This document shows, in pieces, positions 8,348 through 16,809 of a DNA stretch of 64,000 nucleotides; position 1 is the first letter of the stretch; every line of letters starts with the position of its first letter. A program made the position numbers and the translations under genes. The DNA is from Parvibaculum sp039680535 (lineage in GTDB: Bacteria; Pseudomonadota; Alphaproteobacteria; Parvibaculales; Parvibaculaceae), in contig NZ_JBDKSS010000017.1 of the NCBI RefSeq assembly GCF_039680535.1, positions 1 to 64,000 on the forward strand, read 5' to 3'. The notes below the pieces were generated by a model. That model was given only the letters and a program-made list of their open reading frames with translations, ran no database searches and was not told the DNA's origin.

Positions 8348-8717
8348 TCAGACGGCAACGATGGTCACGGGCGACCCTCGGGAATTCGACGCTTCGATCC
8401 TGCTCAAGGCCGCCAGCCGCTTCCAGCGACTGCGCGACAACTGGGAAGACCACGATCGCCGCGAACTGGCCGACGCCCTGCTTTACAATCGCAAGATCTG
8501 GACGGTCTATGCGACCTCAGCCGCCGAGATGGATCATCCTCTCCCGCGCGAGATCAAGCAGAACATCGCCAATCTCGCCATCTTCATCTTCAATCGGACG
8601 CTTGAAATCCACGCAAAGCCCGAGGCACGCCTTCTCGACGTGCTCATCAACATCAACCGCCAGATCGCCGCTGGTCTGCTGCAAAAGCCGCTGCAGCCCA
8701 TGGCGGAGGCGAGCTGA
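8322..8717 (+). CDS. flaF: Flagellar biosynthesis regulator FlaF
   Basis: A 131-residue FlaF, the usual partner of FlbT. It shows the family segments LRDNWEDHDRRELADALLYN and WTVYATSAAEMDHPLPREIK, then NIANLAIFIFNRTLEI. In Caulobacter FlaF is needed for flagellin synthesis or secretion and acts opposite to FlbT. The start overlaps the end of flbT by 26 bases, so expression should be coupled. A terminator follows at 8738-8766. Confidence 0.92.
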   Translation: MQRHHQAYNQTATMVTGDPREFDASILLKAASRFQRLRDNWEDHDRRELADALLYNRKIWTVYATSAAEMDHPLPREIKQNIANLAIFIFNRTLEIHAKPEARLLDVLININRQIAAGLLQKPLQPMAEAS

Positions 8718-8737
8718 AGAAGCCACAGAACAAATAA

Positions 8738-8766
8738 GAAGGGCCCGGATTTCCGGGCCCTTTTTT
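8738..8766. terminator. Terminator between convergent flaF and flgL
   Basis: A GGGCCCGG stem (8741-8748 with 8753-8760), flanked by A and T runs on opposite sides. It lies between convergent flaF and flgL and could serve both strands. Confidence 0.85.
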
Positions 8767-8788
8767 CTTTCGGAGCTTGCCGCTCAGG

Positions 8789-10273
8789 TCACATGTAGCT
8801 GACCAGCGAGAGCTTCGAGAGCGACGAGGTGATCTGGTAGCTCGCCTGAAGCTGCGTCATCAGTGTCGTGAGCTTGGTCGAAACCTCATAGTCATTGGCA
8901 TTCAGATTGTCGCCGAGCAGGCTCTGGCTCGTCGAAATCTGCGTCTGCAGACTGGTCTTGGTGGAGTCGAGATTGGACGATTGCAGGCCGAGCTTGGTGA
9001 CGATGCCCTCGATCGATTGTGTGCCCTTGTAATTGAGCGCCGTCGCCGTTCTCTGCGTCAGCGCCGAATAGGAAGCGGCGGCATTCGTATCCGTCGCGGA
9101 ATACTGGGCGACCGAGATAACGGCAGCCGCCTTCAGCGCCGTCACGATGGCGCTCTGGTCCGCGCGGGCGCCATAAGCGATCTGCTGCCCATCACCCACG
9201 GTGGCAACAAAATTGTCGCCCGCGGTGCCGCTCGTATCCCCCTGATACCAGAAGACGGTATCGGCCGCGGTCCCGTTCTGCAGCGACGTCGCCGTATAGG
9301 GATCGCTGCCGCTGACGCGCTGTGGCGGATTGCCGAAGAAATCGTTGCCGGCCTGGACGGCCGAGGCCGCCTTGAGCGTCGAGGCAGCTTCCGTCTTGAT
9401 CGAAGTGGTGAGCGCCGACTGGAAATTCGCGGCCGTGGTGGTGGCATCGGCGCCGATGGTGAACCGCCCTGCCCCGGCCGGACTATTCGTCGTGGCGGTC
9501 AGTTTGACTGTCGTTGTCGTGCCATCCGGCAGCTTCATATCGACCGAAATCGACTGGCCTTCCGTCGGCAGCGTGGAGCCGAACTGAACATTGAGCGATG
9601 CCGGCGAACCGGTGGGGCCGGTCACCGTGGCGCCCGAAAGGTTTGAACTGACCGACGAAAGCTTGAAGCCGAACACGCCCGTGTCTTCCGTCAGCGAAAC
9701 AGAGTCCGCGGTCGGCGAGCTGGTCGAGAGACGGCCCATGCCGTTTGCACCGAGGTCGGCCTTGGCCCGCTCGTCGATCACCGTCTTCAGGCCGGCATGG
9801 GTCGTATCGCCATTCAGCATCAGATCCGTCGAAACCACGGGCGTCGTCTGCGTGTCCTTGCCGCCGAAAAGATAGCGATCGGCGACGCTCTGGTTGAGCA
9901 GGCTCACCATCTGGTCGAGATAGGCGCCGGCGGTCGTCTGAAAGCTCGTCTGTGTCCCCGTCCCCGCGCTCAGATTGAACGACGAAGTGAGGCTCCCGGT
10001 CTTGATGCTCGACGCCATGCTGTTGATGCTGGTCAGCGCATCGGCGGAGGTCTGGATACGAAGCTGAACAGTATTGATCGTATCGATATAGCTGTTCGAC
10101 TGCGTGACCTGATTGTTCAGCGACAGCACCAGGCTCGTCGCTGAACCGAGCTTCGCATAAGTGTCGGCCTTGTGTCCCGTCGTCAATTGCCGCTGAAGGT
10201 CCGCCAGCTGCGACTGAATGTTCGCGATGCTGTTCTTCATCGCCGTGGACTGGGACAGGGAAGAAATCTGCAT
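8789..10273 (-). CDS. flgL: Flagellar hook-associated protein 3 FlgL
   Basis: A 494-residue flagellin-like junction protein linking hook and filament. The N-terminus MQISSLSQSTAMKNSIANIQ and the heptad-rich D1 helices, then a C-terminus LTTLMTQLQASYQITSSLSK, are those of FlgL; the central region (about 170-370) is a large insertion. At nearly 500 residues it is longer than enterobacterial FlgL (about 317) but within alphaproteobacterial range. It begins two bases after the flgK stop and is last in the flgE-flgK-flgL operon. Confidence 0.9.
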   Translation of the reverse strand: MQISSLSQSTAMKNSIANIQSQLADLQRQLTTGHKADTYAKLGSATSLVLSLNNQVTQSNSYIDTINTVQLRIQTSADALTSINSMASSIKTGSLTSSFNLSAGTGTQTSFQTTAGAYLDQMVSLLNQSVADRYLFGGKDTQTTPVVSTDLMLNGDTTHAGLKTVIDERAKADLGANGMGRLSTSSPTADSVSLTEDTGVFGFKLSSVSSNLSGATVTGPTGSPASLNVQFGSTLPTEGQSISVDMKLPDGTTTTVKLTATTNSPAGAGRFTIGADATTTAANFQSALTTSIKTEAASTLKAASAVQAGNDFFGNPPQRVSGSDPYTATSLQNGTAADTVFWYQGDTSGTAGDNFVATVGDGQQIAYGARADQSAIVTALKAAAVISVAQYSATDTNAAASYSALTQRTATALNYKGTQSIEGIVTKLGLQSSNLDSTKTSLQTQISTSQSLLGDNLNANDYEVSTKLTTLMTQLQASYQITSSLSKLSLVSYM

Positions 10274-10275
10274 GA

Positions 10276-12183
10276 CTAGCGTCCGATGCTCAGGAGCGTC
10301 TGGAAGAGCTCCTGTATGGTCGAGATAACCCGCGCATTGGCGGCATAGGCGTTCTGAAGGACGATCAGGTTCGACATTTCCTGGTCAACGCTGACACCGG
10401 TCTCGCTGTCGAATTTCGACTGCAGCGTGTCGGAGGTGGCCTTCTGCGCGGTATAGTCGGTATTGGCCGATGTCGCCTGCGACGACTGATAGGAGACGAC
10501 CCGCCGGGCGAAGGCATCGATCGATCCGCTATACGGCGTCGCCGCGCTGCCAATACCCGTGGACGATGAATAGACACGGCTCGTATCGGTCAAACGGCCC
10601 AGCAGCTCATTCGGCCGCGTATCGTCGCCAATATCAGCGCCCGTCTGATAGAGGACGAGCGAAGTCGTATCGTTTGCGATGGCGGCGTTGACCTGAATGC
10701 GTCCGGCAAAGCCCGTGATCTGCGATGGCGTGCCGAGAGCGCCGGTATAGGTCTTCTGCCCGTTGCCATCGACAAAGAGCGAGAGACCGCTTCCGAGCCC
10801 ATCCTTCAGCGTATCGGCATTTTCGACGACATTCGTCGAAGCGGAATTCACCGTCGCCGACGAGGTGCCGTCGTCCACGATGCTGAGCACATTGCCGCTC
10901 GGGTTCGAAACGACGAGCGAAGGCGGCAACACCGCCTGCAGTGCCGAGACGATGCTGGCCATCTGCGCGCTGGCGCTCGCATTCGGGTCGATATAGACGC
11001 CGACCACCGTATCATTCGCATTGGTCGTCGCACTGTTCGGAAGAGGCAGAAGCGACGGGTCGGAGACCGGCACGACAGACACATTGTGCGTGCCCGTGCC
11101 GTCCGTATAGCTGAAATTGACCTGCGTGCCCGTGGCGCCGGTCGTGTTGCCCGACACGAAGGCGCTGAGGTCGAGTTCGAAGCCCGCGCCGCCACCGCTG
11201 GAAACCGCTGTGCCGGACACCGTGTCCGAGGACAGCGACAGGGCAAGCTGGCTGGCCAACTCATCGAGCTGATTTTGTGCCTGCGGCAGGTCCGTATCGC
11301 GCAGCTTGATATAGGCCGCGATGGAACCGGACTGGATGGCGCCCGAGGCAATCAGGTCCACCGATGTGGTGCCCTGGCTGAGCGTGATCGTACCGACCGA
11401 ACGCTTCGTCGGATCCGTGCTGTAGGCGGAGCCCGCATCGAGATTCGCGTGCTGGTCGAAGGAAAGCTGCGCCGCCGCATTGTCGACGAGAAGCTGTCCA
11501 CCGGTCGTGAAGACTGCGACGGTACCGTCGTCGCGCTCCACCGTCTTCACGCCCATGAGATTGGACAGCGAGTTGATCGCCGCGTCGCGCTGATCTTCGA
11601 GATCGCCGGTCGACTGTCCGCTCGCCTTGGTCTGGGCGATCTGCGTGTTGAGCTTCGCAATCGACTGCATCAGGCTGTTGGCCTGCGTAACGCCGTCGGC
11701 AATGCTCTGCTCAGCCTGCTTGCGCAGGTTCTGGACCTGTGTCGAGGCGCTGTTGAGCTTCGAGGCGAGCGTAGAGGCGCTATTGATCAACGCCTGACGC
11801 GCGGCGTCGTCGTCCGGCGTGGTCGCAACCGCCTGCATTTTGGTCGCGAAGGTCGACACTGCGCCCGAAATCGAACTGTCGCTATCGGGCGTGCCGAAGG
11901 ACGAGTCGATCTGCGACAGGAAATTATTGTAGACGCTCAGAAAGGACGTCGACGCGGACTCGGTGCGCATCTGCTGCAGGAGATGCCTGTTCACCAGCCG
12001 TGTATCTGCGAGCTGAGAGACGCCGATGCCCTGGCTACCCGCCATCTGGGTCGTCGTCTGCTGGACCTTCCGCGTATAGCCGGCCGTATTCGCATTCGCG
12101 ATGTTGCGCGAAACGAGATCGAGCCCCGCCTGACTCGCATTGAGCCCCGATAGTGCCGTACTGATCGCCGAACTAAGGCTCAT
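10276..12183 (-). CDS. flgK: Flagellar hook-associated protein 1 FlgK
   Basis: A 635-residue FlgK, the first hook-filament junction protein. The N-terminus (SGLNASQAGLDLVSRNIANA, then NTAGYTRKVQQTT) is the rod/hook-family start, and the C-terminus (VSVDQEMSNLIVLQNAYAAN, RVISTIQELFQTLLSI) is equally diagnostic. It lies 42 bases after flgE and two bases before flgL on the same strand. Expression is expected from the sigma-54 promoter upstream of flgE. Confidence 0.95.
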   Translation of the reverse strand: MSLSSAISTALSGLNASQAGLDLVSRNIANANTAGYTRKVQQTTTQMAGSQGIGVSQLADTRLVNRHLLQQMRTESASTSFLSVYNNFLSQIDSSFGTPDSDSSISGAVSTFATKMQAVATTPDDDAARQALINSASTLASKLNSASTQVQNLRKQAEQSIADGVTQANSLMQSIAKLNTQIAQTKASGQSTGDLEDQRDAAINSLSNLMGVKTVERDDGTVAVFTTGGQLLVDNAAAQLSFDQHANLDAGSAYSTDPTKRSVGTITLSQGTTSVDLIASGAIQSGSIAAYIKLRDTDLPQAQNQLDELASQLALSLSSDTVSGTAVSSGGGAGFELDLSAFVSGNTTGATGTQVNFSYTDGTGTHNVSVVPVSDPSLLPLPNSATTNANDTVVGVYIDPNASASAQMASIVSALQAVLPPSLVVSNPSGNVLSIVDDGTSSATVNSASTNVVENADTLKDGLGSGLSLFVDGNGQKTYTGALGTPSQITGFAGRIQVNAAIANDTTSLVLYQTGADIGDDTRPNELLGRLTDTSRVYSSSTGIGSAATPYSGSIDAFARRVVSYQSSQATSANTDYTAQKATSDTLQSKFDSETGVSVDQEMSNLIVLQNAYAANARVISTIQELFQTLLSIGR

Positions 12184-12225
12184 GAAGGTAATTCCTGCCT
12201 ACCGACCCGAATGTCAAAATGCGGG

Positions 12226-13653
12226 TTACCGCTTCATATTCAGCGTTTCCTGGATCAGCGAATCCGCCGCAGTGATGACGCGGGTATTCGCCGAATAGGC
12301 CTGCTGCGCGATGATGAGCTTCGAGAATTCGTCGGAGAGATCGACGTTAGAGTCCTCGAGCGCCGAACCGACGACCGATCCGCTTCCGCCGGCGATCGCC
12401 TGACCGGATTCCCCCGTTGCAGAAAAGGCGGCACCATCGACCTTCTGCAGTCCGTCAGGATTGTTGAAGTGCGCGACGCCGATCTGATAGAGGTCGACCG
12501 TCTTGCCGTTGGAATAGGTGCCGGCGATCCGGCCGTTATCCGTCACGGCGATGCTAACGAGATTGCCCGCGGCATAGCCATCCTGATCGATCTTGTTGAC
12601 CGTCACGGCGCCGCTCGTGTCGGCGTATTGCGTGACGCCGCCATTGCCATGATAGAGGGTGACATTGCCGATGGCGTCGCCGTTCACCGTCAGATTGTTG
12701 ATGGTCGTCGAGGCGACGGCCGGGCTCAGATTGCCTTGCGAGTCGAAAGTGTAGTTCTGGCCTACATTGGTCCACTTGGCGCCGGTGCCCGTGGCGCTGT
12801 CGTCGGATTTATAGAAGAGCTGCCAGGTCTCCGTGCCGGGCGCGGCGCCGCTGCCGTCACCATTCGCGTTGTCGACCTTCACCCAGCGAAGCTGAACGGA
12901 GACCGCGGTGCCCTGCGCGTCATAGGCCGTCACCGAACCACCCGTCACCGAGCGGTTGAGGAAGGCCGCCTCATCCTGAGCCTGAACGACGCCGTCGGTC
13001 GCGGGCGTGCCGGACGTATTGGTCGGATCGTTATGGAAGACCGTGCCGGAGGTCTTTTCCGCAGAGGTCTGCAGAAGCTCGCTGCCGGCGACCGTGGTGT
13101 CGTAATTGGAAGTCTTCGGCGTGCTGGGCAGATTGGCCTGGTAGTTGATCAGCGCCGTCGTATGTGCCGCGAGGAAGCCCTGATTGATCCGGACGACGCC
13201 CGTGGAGTCACCGACAAGGTTCCCCGATGTCGGATCGATCGGCGTGCCCTGCAGGTAATAGCCGCTGCTGTTCCTCAGGTAGCCGTTCTTGTCCATCGAG
13301 AAGTCGCCGGCGCGGGTGTAGTAGTCCACGTCCTGGAACACAGGGCTGTTATCGGCATTGCCCACTGCCTTGGAGACCACGAAGAAGCCATTGCCATTGA
13401 TGGCCATGTTGGTCGCGACGGAGCTCGAGGAAATCGTCCCCTGCACGCTGTTGGTGTATTTCGGCTGGGCCATGACGGCGCCCGGCTGCTGGTTCGTCGA
13501 CGTCGCGACCGTCACGATGTCGAGAAAGCTCGCCTCGGTCTTCTTGAAGCCAGTCGTCTGGCTGTTGGCAATGTTGTCCGAGATATAGCCGAGCGCGCTG
13601 GACTGAGCCTTGATACCCGTGACCGCGGTGCTCATCGCTCCGAAGAAACTCAT
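12226..13653 (-). CDS. flgE: Flagellar hook protein FlgE
   Basis: A 475-residue hook subunit. It starts MSFFGAMSTAVTGIKAQSSA with the motif YISDNIANSQTTGFKKTEAS, and ends VDLSDEFSKLIIAQQAYSAN then a short helix, all typical of FlgE. The middle carries the extended hook domains. The GAGACAGGCG sequence upstream of the ATG can act as ribosome binding site. A sigma-54 promoter lies 49-65 bases upstream, with a predicted leader of about 38 bases. Confidence 0.95.
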   Translation of the reverse strand: MSFFGAMSTAVTGIKAQSSALGYISDNIANSQTTGFKKTEASFLDIVTVATSTNQQPGAVMAQPKYTNSVQGTISSSSVATNMAINGNGFFVVSKAVGNADNSPVFQDVDYYTRAGDFSMDKNGYLRNSSGYYLQGTPIDPTSGNLVGDSTGVVRINQGFLAAHTTALINYQANLPSTPKTSNYDTTVAGSELLQTSAEKTSGTVFHNDPTNTSGTPATDGVVQAQDEAAFLNRSVTGGSVTAYDAQGTAVSVQLRWVKVDNANGDGSGAAPGTETWQLFYKSDDSATGTGAKWTNVGQNYTFDSQGNLSPAVASTTINNLTVNGDAIGNVTLYHGNGGVTQYADTSGAVTVNKIDQDGYAAGNLVSIAVTDNGRIAGTYSNGKTVDLYQIGVAHFNNPDGLQKVDGAAFSATGESGQAIAGGSGSVVGSALEDSNVDLSDEFSKLIIAQQAYSANTRVITAADSLIQETLNMKR

Positions 13654-13701
13654 CGCCTGTCTCCTGCCGAAATCGCCAATGGATCGTTCGGCGCATCAGG
13701 G

Positions 13702-13718
13702 AGCAAGGAGCGGGCCAG
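13702..13718 (-). promoter_or_regulatory. Sigma-54 promoter of flgE-flgK-flgL
   Basis: Read leftward this is CTGGCCCGCTCCTTGCT, identical over all 17 bases to the promoter of flagellin 1. The predicted transcription start is near 13691. It places the hook operon and the first flagellin under the same late-class control. Confidence 0.88.
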
Positions 13719-13946
13719 ACTATATATTCAATGAAATCAATGACTTATATATATTAAAACGGGCGTTCGACGGGTAGTTTTGGCCTCTCCCGGCAATTCC
13801 TGCCGGGCAGATGCTCACGCCTGATGAGGCGCGGCGCGGCCTTTTTCTTGAATGGCCCGAAGCGAGGCCCTAGTTTCGTGCCCGTTCTGCCATTGCAATA
13901 TATATGGAGCGCGGCAACGCGCCCCGGGGAGAGGAAGCCGGTTCCC

Positions 13947-14792
13947 ATGAAGTTCGAAGGTACAGAGAATTACGTCGCGACCGAAGATCTGCGCGTCGCG
14001 GTCAATGCGTCGATCACGCTGCAGCGCCCCCTCCTGATCAAGGGCGAGCCCGGCACGGGCAAGACGGTGCTGGCCGAGGAAGTCTCCAAGGCGCTCAATG
14101 CCGAGCTTATCACCTGGAACATCAAGTCGACGACCAAGGCGCACCAGGGCCTTTATGAATATGACGCGGTGACCCGCCTGCGCGACAGCCAGCTTGGCGA
14201 CGAGCGCGTGAAGGACATCAGGAACTACATCTCCAAGGGCAAGCTCTGGGAATCCTTCGAGCGCGATACCCGCCCTGTTCTTCTCATCGACGAAATCGAC
14301 AAGGCCGACATCGAATTCCCGAACGACCTCCTGCAGGAGCTCGACCGGATGGAGTTCTATGTCTACGAGACGAACGAAACGATCAAGGCGCGCCAGCGTC
14401 CGATCGTCATCATCACGTCGAACAATGAGAAGGAATTGCCGGACGCCTTCCTGCGCCGCTGCTTCTTCCACTACATCAAGTTCCCGGACGAAGACACGAT
14501 GCGCGCCATCATCGACGTCCACTTCCCGGGCCTGAAGGGCAAGCTCGTTCAGGACGCGCTCAACATCTTCTACGAAATCCGCGAAGTGCCGGGCCTGAAG
14601 AAGAAGCCGTCGACCTCGGAACTCATCGACTGGCTGAAGCTTCTGCTCTCGGAAGACATCTCGCTGGAAGCGCTGCGCGAGAAGGACCCGTCCAAGCTCA
14701 TTCCGCCGCTCCATGGCGCACTGCTGAAGAACGAGCAGGACGTGCATCTCTTCGAGCGTCTGGCGTTCCTCGCCCGTCGCGAGCGGAACTGA
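13947..14792 (+). CDS. MoxR-family AAA+ ATPase
   Basis: A 281-residue AAA+ ATPase. Walker A GEPGTGKT is at residues 33-40, Walker B is VLLIDEIDKAD, and sensor 1 is IVIITSNN followed by an arginine-finger segment DAFLRRCFF. MoxR ATPases remodel or insert cofactors into target complexes together with a VWA-domain partner, and such a partner is the next gene. The frame is open 41 codons upstream; I chose the ATG preceded by GGGGAGAGGAAG, which gives the expected family start. The target enzyme is not in the window. Confidence 0.88.
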   Translation: MKFEGTENYVATEDLRVAVNASITLQRPLLIKGEPGTGKTVLAEEVSKALNAELITWNIKSTTKAHQGLYEYDAVTRLRDSQLGDERVKDIRNYISKGKLWESFERDTRPVLLIDEIDKADIEFPNDLLQELDRMEFYVYETNETIKARQRPIVIITSNNEKELPDAFLRRCFFHYIKFPDEDTMRAIIDVHFPGLKGKLVQDALNIFYEIREVPGLKKKPSTSELIDWLKLLLSEDISLEALREKDPSKLIPPLHGALLKNEQDVHLFERLAFLARRERN

Positions 14793-14810
14793 CGGCCGTC
14801 GCCTACTCCT

Positions 14811-14895
14811 GTCATCCCCGGGCTTGACCCGGGGATCCAGGACCGCAGGCACGGAGCAAGCGGTACTGGATTGCCGGGTCGAGCCCGGCAATGAC
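14811..14895. repeat. Inverted pair of REP-like palindromes
   Basis: Two GC-rich hairpins face each other: one around CCCCGGGCTTGACCCGGGG and one around TGCCGGGTCGAGCCCGGCA, framed by GTCAT...ATCCAG and CTGGAT...ATGAC. This is the BIME-like arrangement of short intergenic repeats common in alphaproteobacteria. It lies between the moxR-like and VWA genes and contains an ATG at 14891 that I reject as a gene start. Confidence 0.75.
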
Positions 14896-14941
14896 GACGC
14901 AAACAGATTTGGATTGCTCCGAACGCATCTGGAGAACGCTC

Positions 14942-16117
14942 ATGTTCGTCCACTTCTTTCACGAGCTCAAAAAAGCGAACATTCCCGTCTCGCTGCGTGA
15001 ATATCTCATGCTGCTCGAGGCGATGGATTCGGACGTCATCGATCGCAAGGTCGAGGACTTCTATTATCTCTCCCGCTCCGCTCTGGTGAAGGACGAGCGC
15101 AACCTCGACAAGTTCGATCAGGTCTTCGGCCATGTCTTCAAGGGCCTCGACCTGATGAACGAAGGCCAGACGGCCGAGATACCCGAGGAATGGCTGCGCA
15201 AGCTCACCGAGAAATTCCTGACCGAAGAAGAAAAGGCGCAGATCGAGGCGCTTGGCGGCTGGGAAAAGATCATGGAGACGCTGCAGAAGCGCCTCGAAGA
15301 GCAGAAAGAGCGCCACGAAGGCGGCAACAAATGGATCGGCACCGGCGGCACCTCCCCCTTTGGCGCCTATGGCTACAATCCTGAAGGCGTCCGCATCGGC
15401 CAGAAGGAAGGCCGCCACGGCAAGGCTGTGAAGGTCTGGGACAAGCGCGAATACAAGAACCTCGACGACTCGGTCGAGCTCGGCACGCGCAACATCAAGG
15501 TTGCCCTGCGCCGCTTGCGCAAATTTGCCCGCGAAGGCGCGCCGACGGAACTCGATCTCGACGACACGATCCGTTCGACCGCACATCACGGCTATCTCGA
15601 CATCAAGATGGTTCCGGAGCGGCGCAACAAGATCAACCTGCTCGTGTTCTTCGACATCGGCGGTTCGATGGACAGCCACATCAAGCTCTGCGAGGAGCTT
15701 TTTTCGGCGGCCCGCACCGAGTTCAAGAACATGGAATATTTCTACTTCCACAACTGCCTCTATGAAGGCGTGTGGAAGGACAACAAGCGTCGCCACAATG
15801 AGAAGATGGCGACCTGGGATGTGCTCCACAAGTTCCCGGCCGACTACAAGGTGGTCTTTGTCGGCGACGCCAGCATGTCACCCTATGAAATCACCTATGC
15901 AGGCGGTTCCGTCGAGCACTGGAACGAGGAGCCGGGTGGCCTCTGGATGGAGCGCGTGACGCAGATTTACGAAAGCTGCGTCTGGCTCAATCCCATTGCC
16001 GAAAAGCATTGGGAGTACACGCCTTCGCTTCAGATCATCAAGCAGATCATGGGCGAGCGCATGTATCCGCTGACGCTGGAAGGCCTGGACAAGGCCATGC
16101 GGGAACTGAGCCGCTAA
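14942..16117 (+). CDS. VWA-domain protein, CoxE-like
   Basis: A 391-residue protein with a charged N-terminal helical part (residues 1-130, including the coiled segment EKIMETLQKRLEEQKERHE) and a C-terminal von Willebrand A domain. The MIDAS segment is LLVFFDIGGSMDSH, with DIGGS at 238-242 in place of the classical DxSxS. MoxR plus CoxE-like VWA pairs help mature metalloenzymes or remodel complexes, e.g. CO dehydrogenase, but no such target is adjacent. GGAGAACG precedes the ATG chosen; an ATG 17 codons earlier lies inside the REP pair. Its stop overlaps by four bases the end of the convergent ABC gene. Confidence 0.82.
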   Translation: MFVHFFHELKKANIPVSLREYLMLLEAMDSDVIDRKVEDFYYLSRSALVKDERNLDKFDQVFGHVFKGLDLMNEGQTAEIPEEWLRKLTEKFLTEEEKAQIEALGGWEKIMETLQKRLEEQKERHEGGNKWIGTGGTSPFGAYGYNPEGVRIGQKEGRHGKAVKVWDKREYKNLDDSVELGTRNIKVALRRLRKFAREGAPTELDLDDTIRSTAHHGYLDIKMVPERRNKINLLVFFDIGGSMDSHIKLCEELFSAARTEFKNMEYFYFHNCLYEGVWKDNKRRHNEKMATWDVLHKFPADYKVVFVGDASMSPYEITYAGGSVEHWNEEPGGLWMERVTQIYESCVWLNPIAEKHWEYTPSLQIIKQIMGERMYPLTLEGLDKAMRELSR

Positions 16118-16809
16118 CGCCGCTCGTCCGACACGATGCGGCCGTCGACCAGATGCACGTTGCGCTGTGTCGCGGCCGCAAAGTCCATTTCATGCGTGAC
16201 CGCGATGACGGTCCTGCCCTGCTCACGCACCAGCCGCGCGAAGATTTCCTGAACGATCTTGCTGTTCTTTGTGTCCAGATTGCCGGTCGGCTCGTCGGCG
16301 AGAAGGATCAGCGGATCGTTCGCAAGCGCACGCGCGATGGCGACGCGCTGGCGTTGACCGCCGGAGAGTTGGTCAGGTCGTTTCGTCGCCTGATCTGCCA
16401 TTTCGAGTCCAGCCAGAAGACTCATGCCCCTTTCTTTCATATCGCCCTCGGAAAGCGCGCCCAGCCTGCGCATTGGCAGCATGATGTTCTGCAAGACGTC
16501 GAATTCCGGCAGCAGAAAGTGGAACTGAAAGACGAAGCCGATCTTGCGGAGCCTGATCGCCGCGAGTGCGTTCGCGTCCAGCCCCGTCGTCGATTGGCCG
16601 TCGATCAACACTTCGCCATTCGTGGGCACGTCGAGAAGTCCCAGAAGATAGAGCAGCGAAGACTTCCCGGATCCCGACGGGCCGGTAATGCTGACGAATT
16701 CACCCTTGTCTACCGACAGATTGATGTCGCGCACCAGCGTGACAGGCACCGCCTCCTGAAGGATCCGCGTAACGCCCCGCGTTTCGACGACGACTGACGC
16801 TTCGCTCAC
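16114..16809 (-). CDS. ABC transporter ATPase, LolD/MacB type
   Basis: A 231-residue ATPase with Walker A GPSGSGKSS, the Q-loop region FVFQFHFLLPEFDVLQNI, signature LSGGQRQRVAIARAL, and Walker B LLADEPTG. The Q-loop region is typical of LolD and the MacB class. It starts with GTG overlapping the stop of the permease gene. With the permease and the adaptor upstream it forms a tripartite ABC system that would act on substrates at the periplasmic face (lipoprotein, lipid or drug); the substrate is unknown. Confidence 0.9.
   Translation of the reverse strand: MSEASVVVETRGVTRILQEAVPVTLVRDINLSVDKGEFVSITGPSGSGKSSLLYLLGLLDVPTNGEVLIDGQSTTGLDANALAAIRLRKIGFVFQFHFLLPEFDVLQNIMLPMRRLGALSEGDMKERGMSLLAGLEMADQATKRPDQLSGGQRQRVAIARALANDPLILLADEPTGNLDTKNSKIVQEIFARLVREQGRTVIAVTHEMDFAAATQRNVHLVDGRIVSDERR

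Noticed and set aside
12211..13734. A 507-codon open frame on the plus strand over flgE
   Set aside because: It is the antisense shadow of flgE. Its translation has no family features and the flgE frame is certain.
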